64,000 nt of DNA from Fortiea sp. LEGE XX443 (GCF_015206815.1 NZ_JADEXZ010000004.1:62001-126000), one strand, 5' to 3'. Shown: positions 44,854-54,441, numbered from the stretch's first letter. Notes: generated from the sequence alone by a model not told the origin. Numbers and translations are program-made.

Positions 44854-45840
44854 TTAACCTGATACTTTTTTTAACTTGCGTTGCGTAGCAACGATTCCAG
44901 CAACACCCAACATACCAAGTACTACCGAAGGTTCTGGTACTGAAGTTGAAGTTTTAATTTCTACGGGTACGCCTTGGATTTTCAGTTCATAGTTACCATT
45001 GTGAGACTTGCCATCATCCGCTGCAACTAAACCAGATGCAGTTGCTTGATAACTGTAAAGGATTTGATCTGGCCCACCATTATAGGAAACTTTGACAAGT
45101 TCGCTGACTTGTAATGGATTATTTGGTTTGGGTGTCAATCCTAAAAGGGCTGCTGCATCATAGTGGCCTGCTAAACCAATTTTGATTTCACCAGTGGTAT
45201 CATTTTGGTTGACGTAGGAAATGTTAGGGTCGCTGAAGCGTTGAAATCCACCTGCGAGTAGAAACTGGTTAAAGAGTGTCTGGTTAGCTGTCATACCGTA
45301 AGTGGATAAAGTTGTGCTAAACCACTGGGTTGCCAAGTTAGATGAATTATAAAGCCCACCAATTGCTGTGTTCAAAGCAAATGCACGAGCATTTGCATTT
45401 ACGATGGTCAAGGCGCTGCTAATTGATGTGCTGATGCTGCTGGCAGATCCACCAAACCAGTCAGTAGCTGTTAAGCTGCTCAAAGAGATTTGTTTGCCAT
45501 TAAGTTCACCGCTCAAAGTTGTAACTTGGCTGTAATCTAAGAAACTTTTCAGTGCTGTAAAGGTAGTTGCAGCTGAGGTTGGGGAGAGGGGAGATTTTTC
45601 GCTACTAGCAAATAGCTCAACGTTACCAGTGGGGCTGTTGCTGTCACCAGTTAAAATGGTCGATAAATCAGCACCTGCATCTACGAATGTATTTGTTCCG
45701 TTGGCATTGTACTTGGTGTAATCATTACCAGTTATAGTGACATTGGTCATGGTTCCAGCTTGTACTGGGGCAGAGGCGATCGCACTCACGCCGATAGCCA
45801 TTGAAGCGCCAATTACAAGTGTTTGGAAAGTTCTTTTCAT
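44854..45840 (-). CDS. PEP-CTERM sorting domain protein
   Basis: 328 residues. GGAG lies 7 bases before ATG 45840. Signal peptide MKRTFQTLVIGASMAIGVSAIASAPVQAG; C-terminus SVPEPSVVLGMLGVAGIVATQRKLKKVSG with PEP motif, helix and basic tail. The middle includes SGNxT-type strands and GEIKIGLAGHYDAAALLG, found in a cyanobacterial PEP-CTERM subgroup. Expected to be exported by the exosortase route. Its own terminator follows, so it is a single-gene unit. Confidence 0.9.
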   Translation of the reverse strand: MKRTFQTLVIGASMAIGVSAIASAPVQAGTMTNVTITGNDYTKYNANGTNTFVDAGADLSTILTGDSNSPTGNVELFASSEKSPLSPTSAATTFTALKSFLDYSQVTTLSGELNGKQISLSSLTATDWFGGSASSISTSISSALTIVNANARAFALNTAIGGLYNSSNLATQWFSTTLSTYGMTANQTLFNQFLLAGGFQRFSDPNISYVNQNDTTGEIKIGLAGHYDAAALLGLTPKPNNPLQVSELVKVSYNGGPDQILYSYQATASGLVAADDGKSHNGNYELKIQGVPVEIKTSTSVPEPSVVLGMLGVAGIVATQRKLKKVSG

Positions 45841-46055
45841 TTATTGTCTCCGCCAGTTTTGAGGTAATTTTATATACTGTCTTTGTTTCTGGAATTGGGT
45901 TAGCCTGACTACAGGCTTTGGCTTTTTAGAAATATTGCTGGTAAAAATAATAACCAGCGTTTAGCCACGTTTAGTAGTTACGCACACCAATCCAGTTTAG
46001 GAAACTGGGAGACTTGATTGGGTAAAGCTGTCGTAGATTCTGAATAAAAAGATGA

Positions 46056-46592
46056 CTAATATTTTGCTGTTTTTTTAAGTAGTTTTACTAAAAGATCAAT
46101 TTTACAGATGTTGTTAATATTACAACTCATTGAATATGACTTTTTGGACTGAGCTTTTTTCGTCTGGCGCTGGATGCCAAACCAGCTTGCGATCGCTATC
46201 AATCCTAGCATTACTGAAGGTTCTGGCACTTTGCGCTTCTGGGGCGAGGCACTACTAAGATTTGTCCACTTATTACTGTATGGATGAATGTAAGTTGAAA
46301 GTGGCGCAGCACTTACAGTGGAGGTTTGTTCAGGAATAAAGCTAGGGCTGTAGTAATGATTTGTGCTGTCAATTGTTTCCTCAGTGGCTTCAGGCTTTGA
46401 ATTCATCACTTCTATGTTACGGGCGGCGCGTAGCAGCAAATCATTTTCTGTCGAGTTCGATGTATCTGTAGCTTGAGGTGAGTTATTTCGTAATGAAGTG
46501 TTGCTGAACGCCCAAAGAGGATGCTGTCCCAAAACGCTAATCACTGCGAAAGACGTAGCATAAATGCTGATTTTTACAATACTACTCACCAT
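46056..46592 (-). CDS. PEP-CTERM-like protein with a C-terminal extension
   Basis: 178 residues. Signal-like N-terminus (IVKISIYATSFAVISVLGQHPLWAFS). VPEPSVMLGLIAIASWFGIQRQTKKAQSKK is a full PEP-CTERM signal, but the frame continues for another 27 residues (SYSMSCNINNICKIDLLVKLLKKTAKY). Sorting signals normally end soon after the basic tail, so a lost stop codon or a lineage-specific tail is likely. The middle is short, Ser/Thr-rich and without known domain. Confidence 0.7.
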   Translation of the reverse strand: MVSSIVKISIYATSFAVISVLGQHPLWAFSNTSLRNNSPQATDTSNSTENDLLLRAARNIEVMNSKPEATEETIDSTNHYYSPSFIPEQTSTVSAAPLSTYIHPYSNKWTNLSSASPQKRKVPEPSVMLGLIAIASWFGIQRQTKKAQSKKSYSMSCNINNICKIDLLVKLLKKTAKY

Positions 46593-46803
46593 GAACCTGT
46601 ATTGATTACTTCTGAATATACTGTCACCGATAAATTTTAGAATCTCGGTTACTTTTCAGTATTTTCTCTGTAGTTTATCGTAAAAAACTCTGGCGCAGGT
46701 AGCAATCGATAAAATTTTTGTAACGTTAAAATAAAGACTTCATAAATTACGTTGGTACAGCGTTCTAGAGATTACAGGTTAGTAAAACTTTTACCTTCCT
46801 GTG

Positions 46804-48003
46804 CTAGAGAAACTCGGCAATTTTTTCAACAGCAGTTTCTAACAAATGTGGCTCATGCACTAAAGCAAAACGGACATATCCTTCGCCAGATTTACCAAAA
46901 CCAGCGCCAGGAGAAGCGGCTACACCAGTTTTTTTAACTAACTGAGTACAAAATTCTACAGAATTTTGTTGCCAAGGAGAAGGTAATTTAGCCCAAATAT
47001 ACATTGTGGCTTGAGGGATAGGAACTTGCCAACCAATGCGGTGTAGAGCGTTGACGAAAGCATCACGCCGTTGGCGGAAGGTAGCGACTGTATTTGTGAC
47101 TCCTGCTTGTGAGCCAGTGAGGGCAGCGATCGCTCCGTGCAGAATTCCCCGATACTGATTAAAATCTACTGCGGCTTTGATTTGGCGTAAAGCTTTGATT
47201 AACTCAGCATTGCCAATGGCATACCCAATGCGGAAGCCGCCCATGTTGTAAGACTTAGAAAGAGTGAAAAATTCAATGGAGACGCTTTTTTCTGGATCAG
47301 CTTGCAGAATTGACGGTACTAAAGAGTGAGACTGGGAAAAACTATTCCCGACTCCCCTAGTTTCCTCAAATACTAAATCTACATAGGGGAAATCGTGAAC
47401 TAAGACAATATTGTGTTGCTGACAAAAAGCCACAGCTTCTTGGAAAAAAGATAAAGGAGCGATCGCTGCCGTGGGATTATGCGGATAGCTCAATACCATC
47501 ATCCGCGACTGGGCCACAACAGCGGCAGGAATATCAGCAAATACTGGTAAAAAACCGTTTTCTGCGAGTAATGGCATGGGGTAGATTTGTCCACTGGCTA
47601 AGTAGACTCCCCCTGCATGAGATGGATAACCAGGATCAAGTAATAAGGCAAAATCACCAGGATTTAATAGTGCTAGAGGTAAGTGAGCAGTACCTTCCTG
47701 GGAACCAATTAGAGGTAGCACCTCTGTTTCTGAATTTACTTTGATGCCAAATTTTTGCTCATAACAGTCAGCCGCCGCTTGGCGAAATGCTTGTGTGCCG
47801 TAGAATAACAAATAACCGTGGGTACTACGATCATAAAGAGATTTTGCGATCGCCTCAAGGACGTGCGCCTCTGTGGGCAAATCAGATGAACCCAGTGACA
47901 AATCAATTAACTGTCGCCCTGCGGCTAAAGCAGAGGCTTTAGCTCTATCCATATCAGCAAACACGTTAGATTGCAGGGGTTGTAAACGCTGTGCAAATTG
48001 CAT
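46804..48003 (-). CDS. Class I/II pyridoxal-phosphate aminotransferase (LL-DAP aminotransferase-like)
   Basis: 399 residues, fold type I. IDLSLGSSDLPTEAHVLEAI at the N-terminus, LDPGYPSHAGGVYLASGQIY, SYPHNPTAAIAP, HDFPYVDLVF, and the lysine that holds PLP in TLSKSYNMGGFRIGYAIG; the C-terminal Arg region is EGYVRFALVHEP. Sequence style is that of DapL/ YugH-type aminotransferases. In cyanobacteria a separate DapL makes LL-diaminopimelate, so this could be an aspartate or other amino acid aminotransferase. Substrate unsure. Confidence 0.85.
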   Translation of the reverse strand: MQFAQRLQPLQSNVFADMDRAKASALAAGRQLIDLSLGSSDLPTEAHVLEAIAKSLYDRSTHGYLLFYGTQAFRQAAADCYEQKFGIKVNSETEVLPLIGSQEGTAHLPLALLNPGDFALLLDPGYPSHAGGVYLASGQIYPMPLLAENGFLPVFADIPAAVVAQSRMMVLSYPHNPTAAIAPLSFFQEAVAFCQQHNIVLVHDFPYVDLVFEETRGVGNSFSQSHSLVPSILQADPEKSVSIEFFTLSKSYNMGGFRIGYAIGNAELIKALRQIKAAVDFNQYRGILHGAIAALTGSQAGVTNTVATFRQRRDAFVNALHRIGWQVPIPQATMYIWAKLPSPWQQNSVEFCTQLVKKTGVAASPGAGFGKSGEGYVRFALVHEPHLLETAVEKIAEFL

Positions 48004-48004
48004 G

Positions 48005-48070
48005 TTGGTAAATGGTCAATGGTCAATAGCCAATAGTCAACAGTCAATACTATCGACTATTGACTATTGA
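48005..48070. repeat. Heptamer STRR (tggtcaa/tagtcaa type)
   Basis: Runs of seven-base units tggtcaa, tagccaa, tagtcaa, cagtcaa between the aminotransferase and thioredoxin genes, partly inverted at the end (actattgactattgac). Confidence 0.8.
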
Positions 48071-48406
48071 CTAATTTTTATTTAAATGAGTATCTAGCAG
48101 ACTGAGTAACTTATCTTTACTAATAACTCCCTCAGTTGATTCTAATAATTTTCCCTCTTGAATTAGCCTTAAAGCTGGCACACCTTCTACCCCGTACTGT
48201 TTGACAGAAACTGGGTTGGGGTCAACTTCCATTTTGACAACTTTTAGGCGATCGCTGTACTGATTAGCAGCTAGATTAATCATTGGCGACATCAATTGAC
48301 ACGGGCCACACCAAGAAGCCCAAAAGTAAACTAATACAGGCTGCTCAGATTTCAACACTTCGGTTTCAAACTCAGCATCAGTGATGGTGATTACACCCTT
48401 ACTCAT
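48071..48406 (-). CDS. Thioredoxin
   Basis: 111 residues from MSKGVITITDAEFE, chosen because GGAG (48413-48416) then stands six bases upstream; the frame also opens at 48418. Active site WCGPC with Cys33 and Cys36, and cis-Pro in EGVPALRLIQEG. The fold is complete. Reduces disulfides in the cytosol; which cyanobacterial thioredoxin class it belongs to is not clear, since FEKVDPNP- and YGVEGVPA-type motifs differ a little from TrxA. Confidence 0.93.
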   Translation of the reverse strand: MSKGVITITDAEFETEVLKSEQPVLVYFWASWCGPCQLMSPMINLAANQYSDRLKVVKMEVDPNPVSVKQYGVEGVPALRLIQEGKLLESTEGVISKDKLLSLLDTHLNKN

Positions 48407-48614
48407 GGCAGTCTCCATTAGTTGACATCAATACTTGGCACAAAAAATACTTTATCCCAAAGTCGTCAATAGACCATAGTTTATAGTCCATAGAGATTTT
48501 TGATTGTTTCCATGAAAGCGCAGGGAAAGTCAGTACTTATCCAATGACGACTGATGATGCAAAATCCCACAACCAACAGGTGTGGGACTAGCTCAAATCA
48601 GTATCCAACAAATT

Positions 48615-49403
48615 TTACATTTGATCTAGTTGCTTGCGTAAAGATTCCAACTCAGCATCAACCACTTCATTGGATTGCGGAGGGGTTGTTTGGGAAGGAG
48701 TGGTTTGCTCTGGTGGTAGTAAGTTCTGATTGGCTGGAGTTGCGGGTGGTAGTAATGATGCCTTTAAAGCAGCCAATTCATCATCTACGTCGCTTCCGGC
48801 TTCTAGCTTGGCAAATTGGCTTTCTAAATCTGCACCAGCTAATTCGGCTGCTGACTGGGCGCGGGCTTCTTGCATCAGGACTTTTTCTTCCATCCGCTCG
48901 AAAGCAGCCATTGCACTGCTGCTATTCATTCCCCGCACCATACCTTCAAGTTGCTCTTGAGCTTTGGCGGTAGTAATCCGCGCCTTGAGCATTTCTTTTT
49001 TGGTTTTGGCTTCAGAAATTTTGCTTTCTAGCTGAATTAAGTTGCGCTTGAGGGTTTCAACCTGAGTACTTTGCTGATCTAAGCTAGTTTTGAGGGCTGT
49101 GCCGGTTTCAGTGAAGGTTTTTTTGCGTTCTAGGGCTTGGCGTGCTAGATTTTCATCACCTTTTTGCAGTGCCAGTTGGGCGTTACGCTGCCATTTATTG
49201 ATTTCATTTTGGGCATCATTGTACTGTTTTTCAGTACGTTTTTGGGCGGCGATCGCTTGCGCTACACCCTGGCGCAACTGTACCAAGTCTTCCTGCATTT
49301 CCAGGATGGCTTGCTCTAGCATTTTTTCTGGATCTTCAGCTTTATTTACCAAGTCGTTGATATTTGCACTGACTACTCGCTTAATGCGATCAAATAATCC
49401 CAT
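48615..49403 (-). CDS. vipp1: Vipp1 (membrane-remodelling PspA/IM30 protein)
   Basis: 262 residues. N-terminal amphipathic helix GLFDRIKRVVSANINDLVNKAEDPEKMLEQ, long coiled coils to about 215, then a proline/glutamine linker and a C-terminal helix VDAELESLRKQLDQM. That tail separates Vipp1 from PspA. Forms large ESCRT-III-like rings and rods that build and protect thylakoid membranes. A paralogue lacking the tail helix follows upstream at 49566-50273. Confidence 0.92.
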   Translation of the reverse strand: MGLFDRIKRVVSANINDLVNKAEDPEKMLEQAILEMQEDLVQLRQGVAQAIAAQKRTEKQYNDAQNEINKWQRNAQLALQKGDENLARQALERKKTFTETGTALKTSLDQQSTQVETLKRNLIQLESKISEAKTKKEMLKARITTAKAQEQLEGMVRGMNSSSAMAAFERMEEKVLMQEARAQSAAELAGADLESQFAKLEAGSDVDDELAALKASLLPPATPANQNLLPPEQTTPSQTTPPQSNEVVDAELESLRKQLDQM

Positions 49404-49565
49404 AATTTTGTTTTTCCTTTTGCAGTCTAGGTACTTGGTTGGACGGTTAAGGTTTTTACTATTTAATAGTTTCTTATTTCAATGTAATCTTTCCGGCTTG
49501 GTTCGGTACGTCCCGACACCTATTAATTGTTAAGATAAACCCTGGCTGTAGCAATTGACCAGTTT

Positions 49566-50273
49566 TTAAGGCTCTTGAGCTTTAGGTAATTGCTGTGGCG
49601 GTGTGTTTTCTGATTCATGTAGCACCTGGGTTTTCATGGCTGCCAATTCCGTATCAATATCGTTGGCAGATTCTAGGGAGGCAAATTGTTTTTGCAAGTC
49701 ATCACTGTCTAATTGGGCTATGGCTTCTGACTTTGCTTCTATTTGGAAAACCTTTTCTTCCATCCGCTCAAAAGCATTGAGACTGCTGGTAGCCGAGACT
49801 CCACTGAGCATTTCCTGGAGTCGAGAAGATGCTTCCGCAGAACGAGCGCGGGCAATATACATATCTTTTTTGGTTTTGGCTTCAGAAATCTTCACTTCTA
49901 GCGATCGCATATCCTTCTTTAATCGCTCTACAATTTCAGTTTGTTGCCCTATTTGATTGGAGAGGGATGTAGCGGTTTCTTGGTAGGCGCGACGCTTGGT
50001 AAGAGCTTCCCTTGCTAAAAGTTCATTGCCTTGTTGCAGGGCCAATTGGGCGCGGCGATACCAATCTTCAGCCGTAGAGTTGGCCGCAATTGCCTGACGT
50101 TCGGTGCGTTTTTGGGTAGCGATGGCTTGTGCTACTCCCTGTCGCAATCGCACCAAATTATCTTGCATTTCTGTGACGGCTTGTTCCAAAATTTTTTCTG
50201 GATCTTCTGCACTGCCTATCAAACTATTGAGGTTAGCAAGAATCACCCGCAGGATACGCTTGATTAATTCCAT
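49566..50273 (-). CDS. pspA: PspA-type phage shock protein
   Basis: 235 residues, same fold as the neighbour (LIKRILRVILANLNSLIGSAEDPEKILEQ, SEAKTKKDMYIARARSAEA, NAFERMEEKVFQIEAKSEA). It ends soon after helix 6 with a loose Pro/Gln tail and lacks the Vipp1 C-terminal helix, so PspA is the better name. GGAG stands 7 bases before ATG. It lies 162 bases upstream of vipp1 on the same strand. The two keep distinct envelope-stress and thylakoid roles in cyanobacteria. Confidence 0.88.
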   Translation of the reverse strand: MELIKRILRVILANLNSLIGSAEDPEKILEQAVTEMQDNLVRLRQGVAQAIATQKRTERQAIAANSTAEDWYRRAQLALQQGNELLAREALTKRRAYQETATSLSNQIGQQTEIVERLKKDMRSLEVKISEAKTKKDMYIARARSAEASSRLQEMLSGVSATSSLNAFERMEEKVFQIEAKSEAIAQLDSDDLQKQFASLESANDIDTELAAMKTQVLHESENTPPQQLPKAQEP

Positions 50274-50357
50274 GTCGGCTCTCCATTCATGTGTTGCCAG
50301 TCAACAGGCAGAGCATTTTGTAGATGTTTTCCTCATCCTATCGTAAATTTTTGTCAC

Positions 50358-51587
50358 TCATGGCTGCTGCACTCGCGCTTTAATTCCTTGGGCTTGTAGT
50401 TCTTGTAATCTTTTTTGAACTTGCTCTTGGGTTTTTAAAGCACCGAGATAAATAAGTTTTTTGTTGGGCGATAAATAAGCATCGGGAACTACTTGCCGTA
50501 TAGCAACAACAGAGCGATCGCCCTCATTATCCATCACGACATGATAGAACCCATCTGCTGCTGGTTTGATTTGGGCGTTTACCTGTGGTGGAGTGATGGT
50601 TGGCACAGGTGAAGGTTGTACTGTAGCGATAGGCGGTTGTACTGGCTGCACTTCTGGTAATCGGTTAATAACTGGCGGCGTGATTGGTGTGGGAATTACC
50701 ACAGGCGGATTCACAGGTGCGATCGCAGTTGAGGGAATTTTTGGTTGTAAGCCAACTATATCGTTAGGATTTTTAAGTTCTGGAAACTCTTTAGCAGCCA
50801 AATTTGGATACTTGGGTATAGGTGTAAGTTCAGTCTGGATTGGGGGTTGAGGCGGGTTTTCCTCTACCTGAGTCTGAGTTCTATCGGCACTAGAAGCGGA
50901 ATTGCTGTTGAATATTTTATCTAGACTCAACTGCGGCAAGCTTTTAGGATTAAATACTATGTAACCCAAGGTTAGACTAGCCAACAACAACAACAACATG
51001 GAGCCAATACCTAAAGGTGATAGCAGACTATCATTAGAATTACTGGGTGGCTTTGTTTGTTGTTGTTCATCTGTCAAACTCCGAAGCAATGCTTCGCTTG
51101 ATTCTAGGTAATCTTCTGGCTGGCTAGGGGTTTCCTTTGCCGACATCAGATTTTCACTTTGAGCAGCGTTAGCAACCGCAGGCACTATACTGCTAGTAGA
51201 ATTTGACGATGGTAAAGGAATTTGTGTTTGGCTCGAATCGGTAGAAGATGGCTGTTGAGGCTTTTGTTCTGCCTCTGTCTTGGCCGCTGATTTTTCTAGA
51301 GGCGCTTCTGTTACTGGTGCAGGCGGTATACTGGTTTCTACTTCTATTATCGGTAGTTGAATTTTACCTGCCAATGCAGTTATTTCTGTTACTGCCTGAG
51401 GTTGAGTGCTAATATATGCTGCCCGTGGCTGATAAGCTGTCTTTGATGCTATACGTGAGCGACGATATCTAGCCAACTCTTGATCTAGCTGCACTTCCAA
51501 ACTGGCCAAGGCGGCGGCTAGTGCTGGCTTCAACCCAGGTGTTTTAGATAATTGAATACCGGAATCTATGGGTGAGTTTTGACTCAT
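50358..51587 (-). CDS. Membrane protein with SPOR-like C-terminal domain
   Basis: 409 residues. Cytosolic N-terminus with a helix ALASLEVQLDQELARYRRSR, a long Pro/Ser/Gln-rich stretch, one membrane helix (SPLGIGSMLLLLLASLTLGYIVF, about 192-214), a proline-rich external linker and a C-terminal domain (DGFYHVVMDNEGDRSVVAIRQVVPDAYL ... YLGALKTQEQVQKRLQELQAQGIKARVQ) whose pattern resembles SPOR domains that bind denuded peptidoglycan. Could act in cell wall or septum. Exact role unknown. Confidence 0.7.
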   Translation of the reverse strand: MSQNSPIDSGIQLSKTPGLKPALAAALASLEVQLDQELARYRRSRIASKTAYQPRAAYISTQPQAVTEITALAGKIQLPIIEVETSIPPAPVTEAPLEKSAAKTEAEQKPQQPSSTDSSQTQIPLPSSNSTSSIVPAVANAAQSENLMSAKETPSQPEDYLESSEALLRSLTDEQQQTKPPSNSNDSLLSPLGIGSMLLLLLASLTLGYIVFNPKSLPQLSLDKIFNSNSASSADRTQTQVEENPPQPPIQTELTPIPKYPNLAAKEFPELKNPNDIVGLQPKIPSTAIAPVNPPVVIPTPITPPVINRLPEVQPVQPPIATVQPSPVPTITPPQVNAQIKPAADGFYHVVMDNEGDRSVVAIRQVVPDAYLSPNKKLIYLGALKTQEQVQKRLQELQAQGIKARVQQP

Positions 51588-51712
51588 TGCCTGTCTGCCT
51601 CTAACCTAGAGTGTTGGATTAACTTTAGATAATTTGTGCTAATACTAGCGAAAATTTTCGCATCACTATCAACTTTCTTGAAATATCTTGAATTTCAGCA
51701 CTTAGAATAAGG

Positions 51713-52258
51713 ATGTCTTTGAAATCAATCAATGATATTTTAGGCGTTCTGGAACAGCAAGCCAGATGGCAAGAGCAACCATTTCAAAAGGTGCTTCAAT
51801 TTTGGGCAGAAGTGGTAGGTGCCGTGGTAATTAACCATACCCAACCGTTGGTGATTCAGCGTGATGTTTTGCGCGTGGCGACTTCTAGCGCTGCTTGGGC
51901 GCAGAATCTGGCTTTTAAACGCCAAATTATACTTTTACAGTTAAATGAAAAATTGCCTAAGCCTTTGGTAGATATTCGGTTCTCTACAGCTGGTTGGCAG
52001 CGTCCGTCAGCAAAACCACAACAACAACTCACAGGTTTGCCCCAGGAACATCCTAGTTATTTAGGGAATTTGAGTAATATTCGCCGTGATGAGCCGCCTG
52101 TACTGGAAAATGCCCAGACTGCGTTTGGCCAATGGGCTGAAAAGATGCAGGTGCGATCGCATGGTTTACCTCTTTGTCCCCAATGTCAATCTCCTACTCC
52201 TCCCGGTGAACTCCAGCGCTGGCAAGTGTGTGCTATTTGTGCTTCTAAGCAGTTTTAA
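51713..52258 (+). CDS. DUF721/DciA-like protein with a C-terminal zinc ribbon
   Basis: 181 residues. The first ~100 residues (SINDILGVLEQQARWQEQPFQKVLQFWAEVVG...HTQPLVIQRDVLRVATSSAAWAQNLAFKRQIILLQLN) are the DUF721 domain of DciA, the helicase operator that works with DnaB in most bacteria lacking DnaC/DnaI. The C-terminus has LCPQCQSPTPPGELQRWQVCAICAS, two CxxC pairs spaced as a zinc ribbon. A role in loading the replicative helicase is inferred from the family. Confidence 0.8.
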   Translation: MSLKSINDILGVLEQQARWQEQPFQKVLQFWAEVVGAVVINHTQPLVIQRDVLRVATSSAAWAQNLAFKRQIILLQLNEKLPKPLVDIRFSTAGWQRPSAKPQQQLTGLPQEHPSYLGNLSNIRRDEPPVLENAQTAFGQWAEKMQVRSHGLPLCPQCQSPTPPGELQRWQVCAICASKQF

Positions 52259-53005
52259 ACAGTCAATCCATCTACTGGGAAATACTTAAGAAATCTGGAG
52301 TTAATTTCTAGCTGTTCAAGAAAAAGTTAGAAATTAATAATTAGGGTTTTGAGTTGAGATTTACCCAAATAACTAAAGATTTAGCTGAAAACTGCGGCCA
52401 GCCAATTCTGTTGATCTAGAAAGGATTTTAGGTGCTTTCTATGTTCAAAATTGTCTCAAGCCTCAGTAGTAATCTGTCAAAAACTAATTGACGGATTGAA
52501 GCTAACACAGGGACACAGATAATTTTTAACTCTGGAAAGTTAACTTGCCAGACAACGTATTTATCGAGACACACAACCCAGATTCCTCAAGTTACTGGAT
52601 ACTGAATCTAGTAAACAGTATTTCTTAGCCAATAAATTTTTACTGTTGATATCTCAGTAATACTTGTGTAAATTTATATTTAAATGGCTACAATATATAC
52701 ACTATTTTATCGTTGATTAGCTATATATAAGCTTGGTTTAGGCGCAAAAGTAAACCAAATTTAAATCTAAAGCTTGACTTTTAGCATTGATCCCTAGCTA
52801 TTTTTAGCCAAAAATTAATAGGTAGCTACTTTCGTAATCATTTAAAAATATAACGAGATTATAAAAACATCCTGAAGTTTATTTTGATGCTGGGATCGCT
52901 AGAACCTAGAGTAAATAATAATTTGTTGGCAATTTCCGTATTTATATCTAAGCGCAAAATATAAACATGTAAATCAGCCCTGAACAGCACTAAAGATGAA
53001 CTCAA
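52259..53005. other. Long AT-rich intergenic region, no gene recognised
   Basis: About 750 bases without a convincing frame. AT-rich at 52660-52870. It probably holds the promoter of the cysteine-rich gene at 53006 and possibly a small RNA, for which nothing in the sequence is decisive. Confidence 0.4.
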
Positions 53006-53320
53006 ATGAAACCGAGCAAATTTTTGACATCTGCCTGTAGATATTGTCGTCATTACAAGCCAGAAGGTCGCCGTGGCGGAACATGCCAACAGTTGGGAGC
53101 GCCTGTGCAAGCCAGTTGGAAAGCTTGCTCTTTAGCGCTACCACCTTTTGCCCCTTCTTGGGAAACTTTAGAAGATTCTTGGAGTTTGCCAGATGCAACA
53201 CCAGTCTTAGATACTTCCCATTCTCTAGCTTCTGTTGCCGACAATATAGCTGTTATGCCTATTGAGGAAATACCTAATTTGATTCCTGAAGAGGCTGAGA
53301 CTAAGGCAGTGCTAATTTAG
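53006..53320 (+). CDS. Conserved cysteine-rich cyanobacterial protein
   Basis: 104 residues. The first half, SACRYCRHYKPEGRRGGTCQQLGAPVQASWKACSLALPPFAPSW, has four cysteines (CRYC, TCQQ, ACSL) and is highly conserved in cyanobacteria. It suggests a small zinc or iron-sulfur site. The C-terminal half is acidic and poorly ordered. Function not known. Frame choice is firm because the antisense readings have no such pattern. Confidence 0.8.
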   Translation: MKPSKFLTSACRYCRHYKPEGRRGGTCQQLGAPVQASWKACSLALPPFAPSWETLEDSWSLPDATPVLDTSHSLASVADNIAVMPIEEIPNLIPEEAETKAVLI

Positions 53321-53408
53321 CCACTATCTCTTAGTAGACTCAGTTTATAGACATTTAAAAAAAATATTTCTCTTGAAAATTGCTAGTGCTGTAAACTTTG
53401 ACATCTCG

Positions 53409-53526
53409 AAAAATCGCACCTCATACCAATTTTGGACTGTGAATTGAAAGCCTTTATCAAAAAGTGTTTCCTGACAATTCCAAACTATCCATCCTCAAAT
53501 TGGTATGACTCAAAGGTGCGATTTTT
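53409..53526. repeat. Palindromic element with 25-base arms (MITE-like)
   Basis: AAAAATCGCACCT followed by ATACCAATTTTG at 53409-53435 is met in reverse at 53495-53526, with a loop of about 60 bases. The whole can fold as one long hairpin just downstream of menB and could serve as its terminator. This kind of element is frequent in Nostoc spacers. Confidence 0.75.
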
Positions 53527-53532
53527 GCCATG

Positions 53533-54366
53533 TTAAGGCAGCCAAGGGAAGGAGCGAAAATTCGGCGATCGCTTTTCTAAAAATGCCTGTTTTCCTTCAG
53601 CGCCTTCTTCTGTCATGTAGTACAGTAAAGTGGCATTTCCCGCAAGTTCTTGTAAACCAGCTTGTCCGTCACAGTCAGCGTTGAATGCTGCTTTGAGACA
53701 GCGAATTGCGATCGGGCTTTTTTGTAAAATTTCTTGCGCCCATTGCACACCTTCGTTTTCTAGTTGTTCTACTGGCACAATACAGTTAATTAAGCCCATA
53801 TCTAGGGCTTCTTGGGCATTGTACTGACGGCAGAGAAACCAAATTTCTCGCGCTTTTTTTTGCCCAACACTGCGGGCAAGATAACTAGCGCCGAAACCAC
53901 CATCAAAACTGCCGACTTTGGGGCCAGTTTGTCCAAAAATAGCGTTGTCAGCAGCAATGGTAAGGTCACAAATCAAGTGTAAAACGTGTCCACCACCGAT
54001 CGCATATCCAGCTACTAAGGCAATCACTACTTTCGGCATGGAACGAATCAAGCGCTGTAAATCCAGCACATTTAAGCGAGGAATACCAGCATCATCTACA
54101 TAACCAGCTTGTCCTCGCACACTTTGATCGCCACCAGCACAGAACGCATACTTGCCATCAGTGTGAGGGCCAGCACCCGTAAATAAAACTACTCCAATAT
54201 TTGTATCTTCACGGGCATCACAAAACGCATCGTACAGTTCAAAGACAGTTTTAGGACGGAAAGCATTACGTTTGTGGGGACGGTTGATGGTAATTTTGGC
54301 AATACCATCGGTTTTATGATAAAGGATGTCTTCGTAAGTTTTGACAGATTCCCAGTTGATTTGCAT
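53533..54366 (-). CDS. menB: 1,4-Dihydroxy-2-naphthoyl-CoA synthase
   Basis: 277 residues, crotonase fold. Closes the second ring of the naphthoquinone nucleus in the phylloquinone pathway, needed for photosystem I. Seen: [33 protein letters not shown] (oxyanion loop), [44 protein letters not shown] and [21 protein letters not shown]. The Gly in [10 protein letters not shown] is of the bicarbonate-using type rather than the Asp type. Standard length. Confidence 0.95.
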   Translation of the reverse strand: MQINWESVKTYEDILYHKTDGIAKITINRPHKRNAFRPKTVFELYDAFCDAREDTNIGVVLFTGAGPHTDGKYAFCAGGDQSVRGQAGYVDDAGIPRLNVLDLQRLIRSMPKVVIALVAGYAIGGGHVLHLICDLTIAADNAIFGQTGPKVGSFDGGFGASYLARSVGQKKAREIWFLCRQYNAQEALDMGLINCIVPVEQLENEGVQWAQEILQKSPIAIRCLKAAFNADCDGQAGLQELAGNATLLYYMTEEGAEGKQAFLEKRSPNFRSFPWLP

Positions 54367-54441
54367 GAGAATGAAATGCGCTATTGTGCTTGAGAATTTT
54401 ATCGCGGACTGAGATTAGTGTCTCAAGTAAAAATTGAAAAT

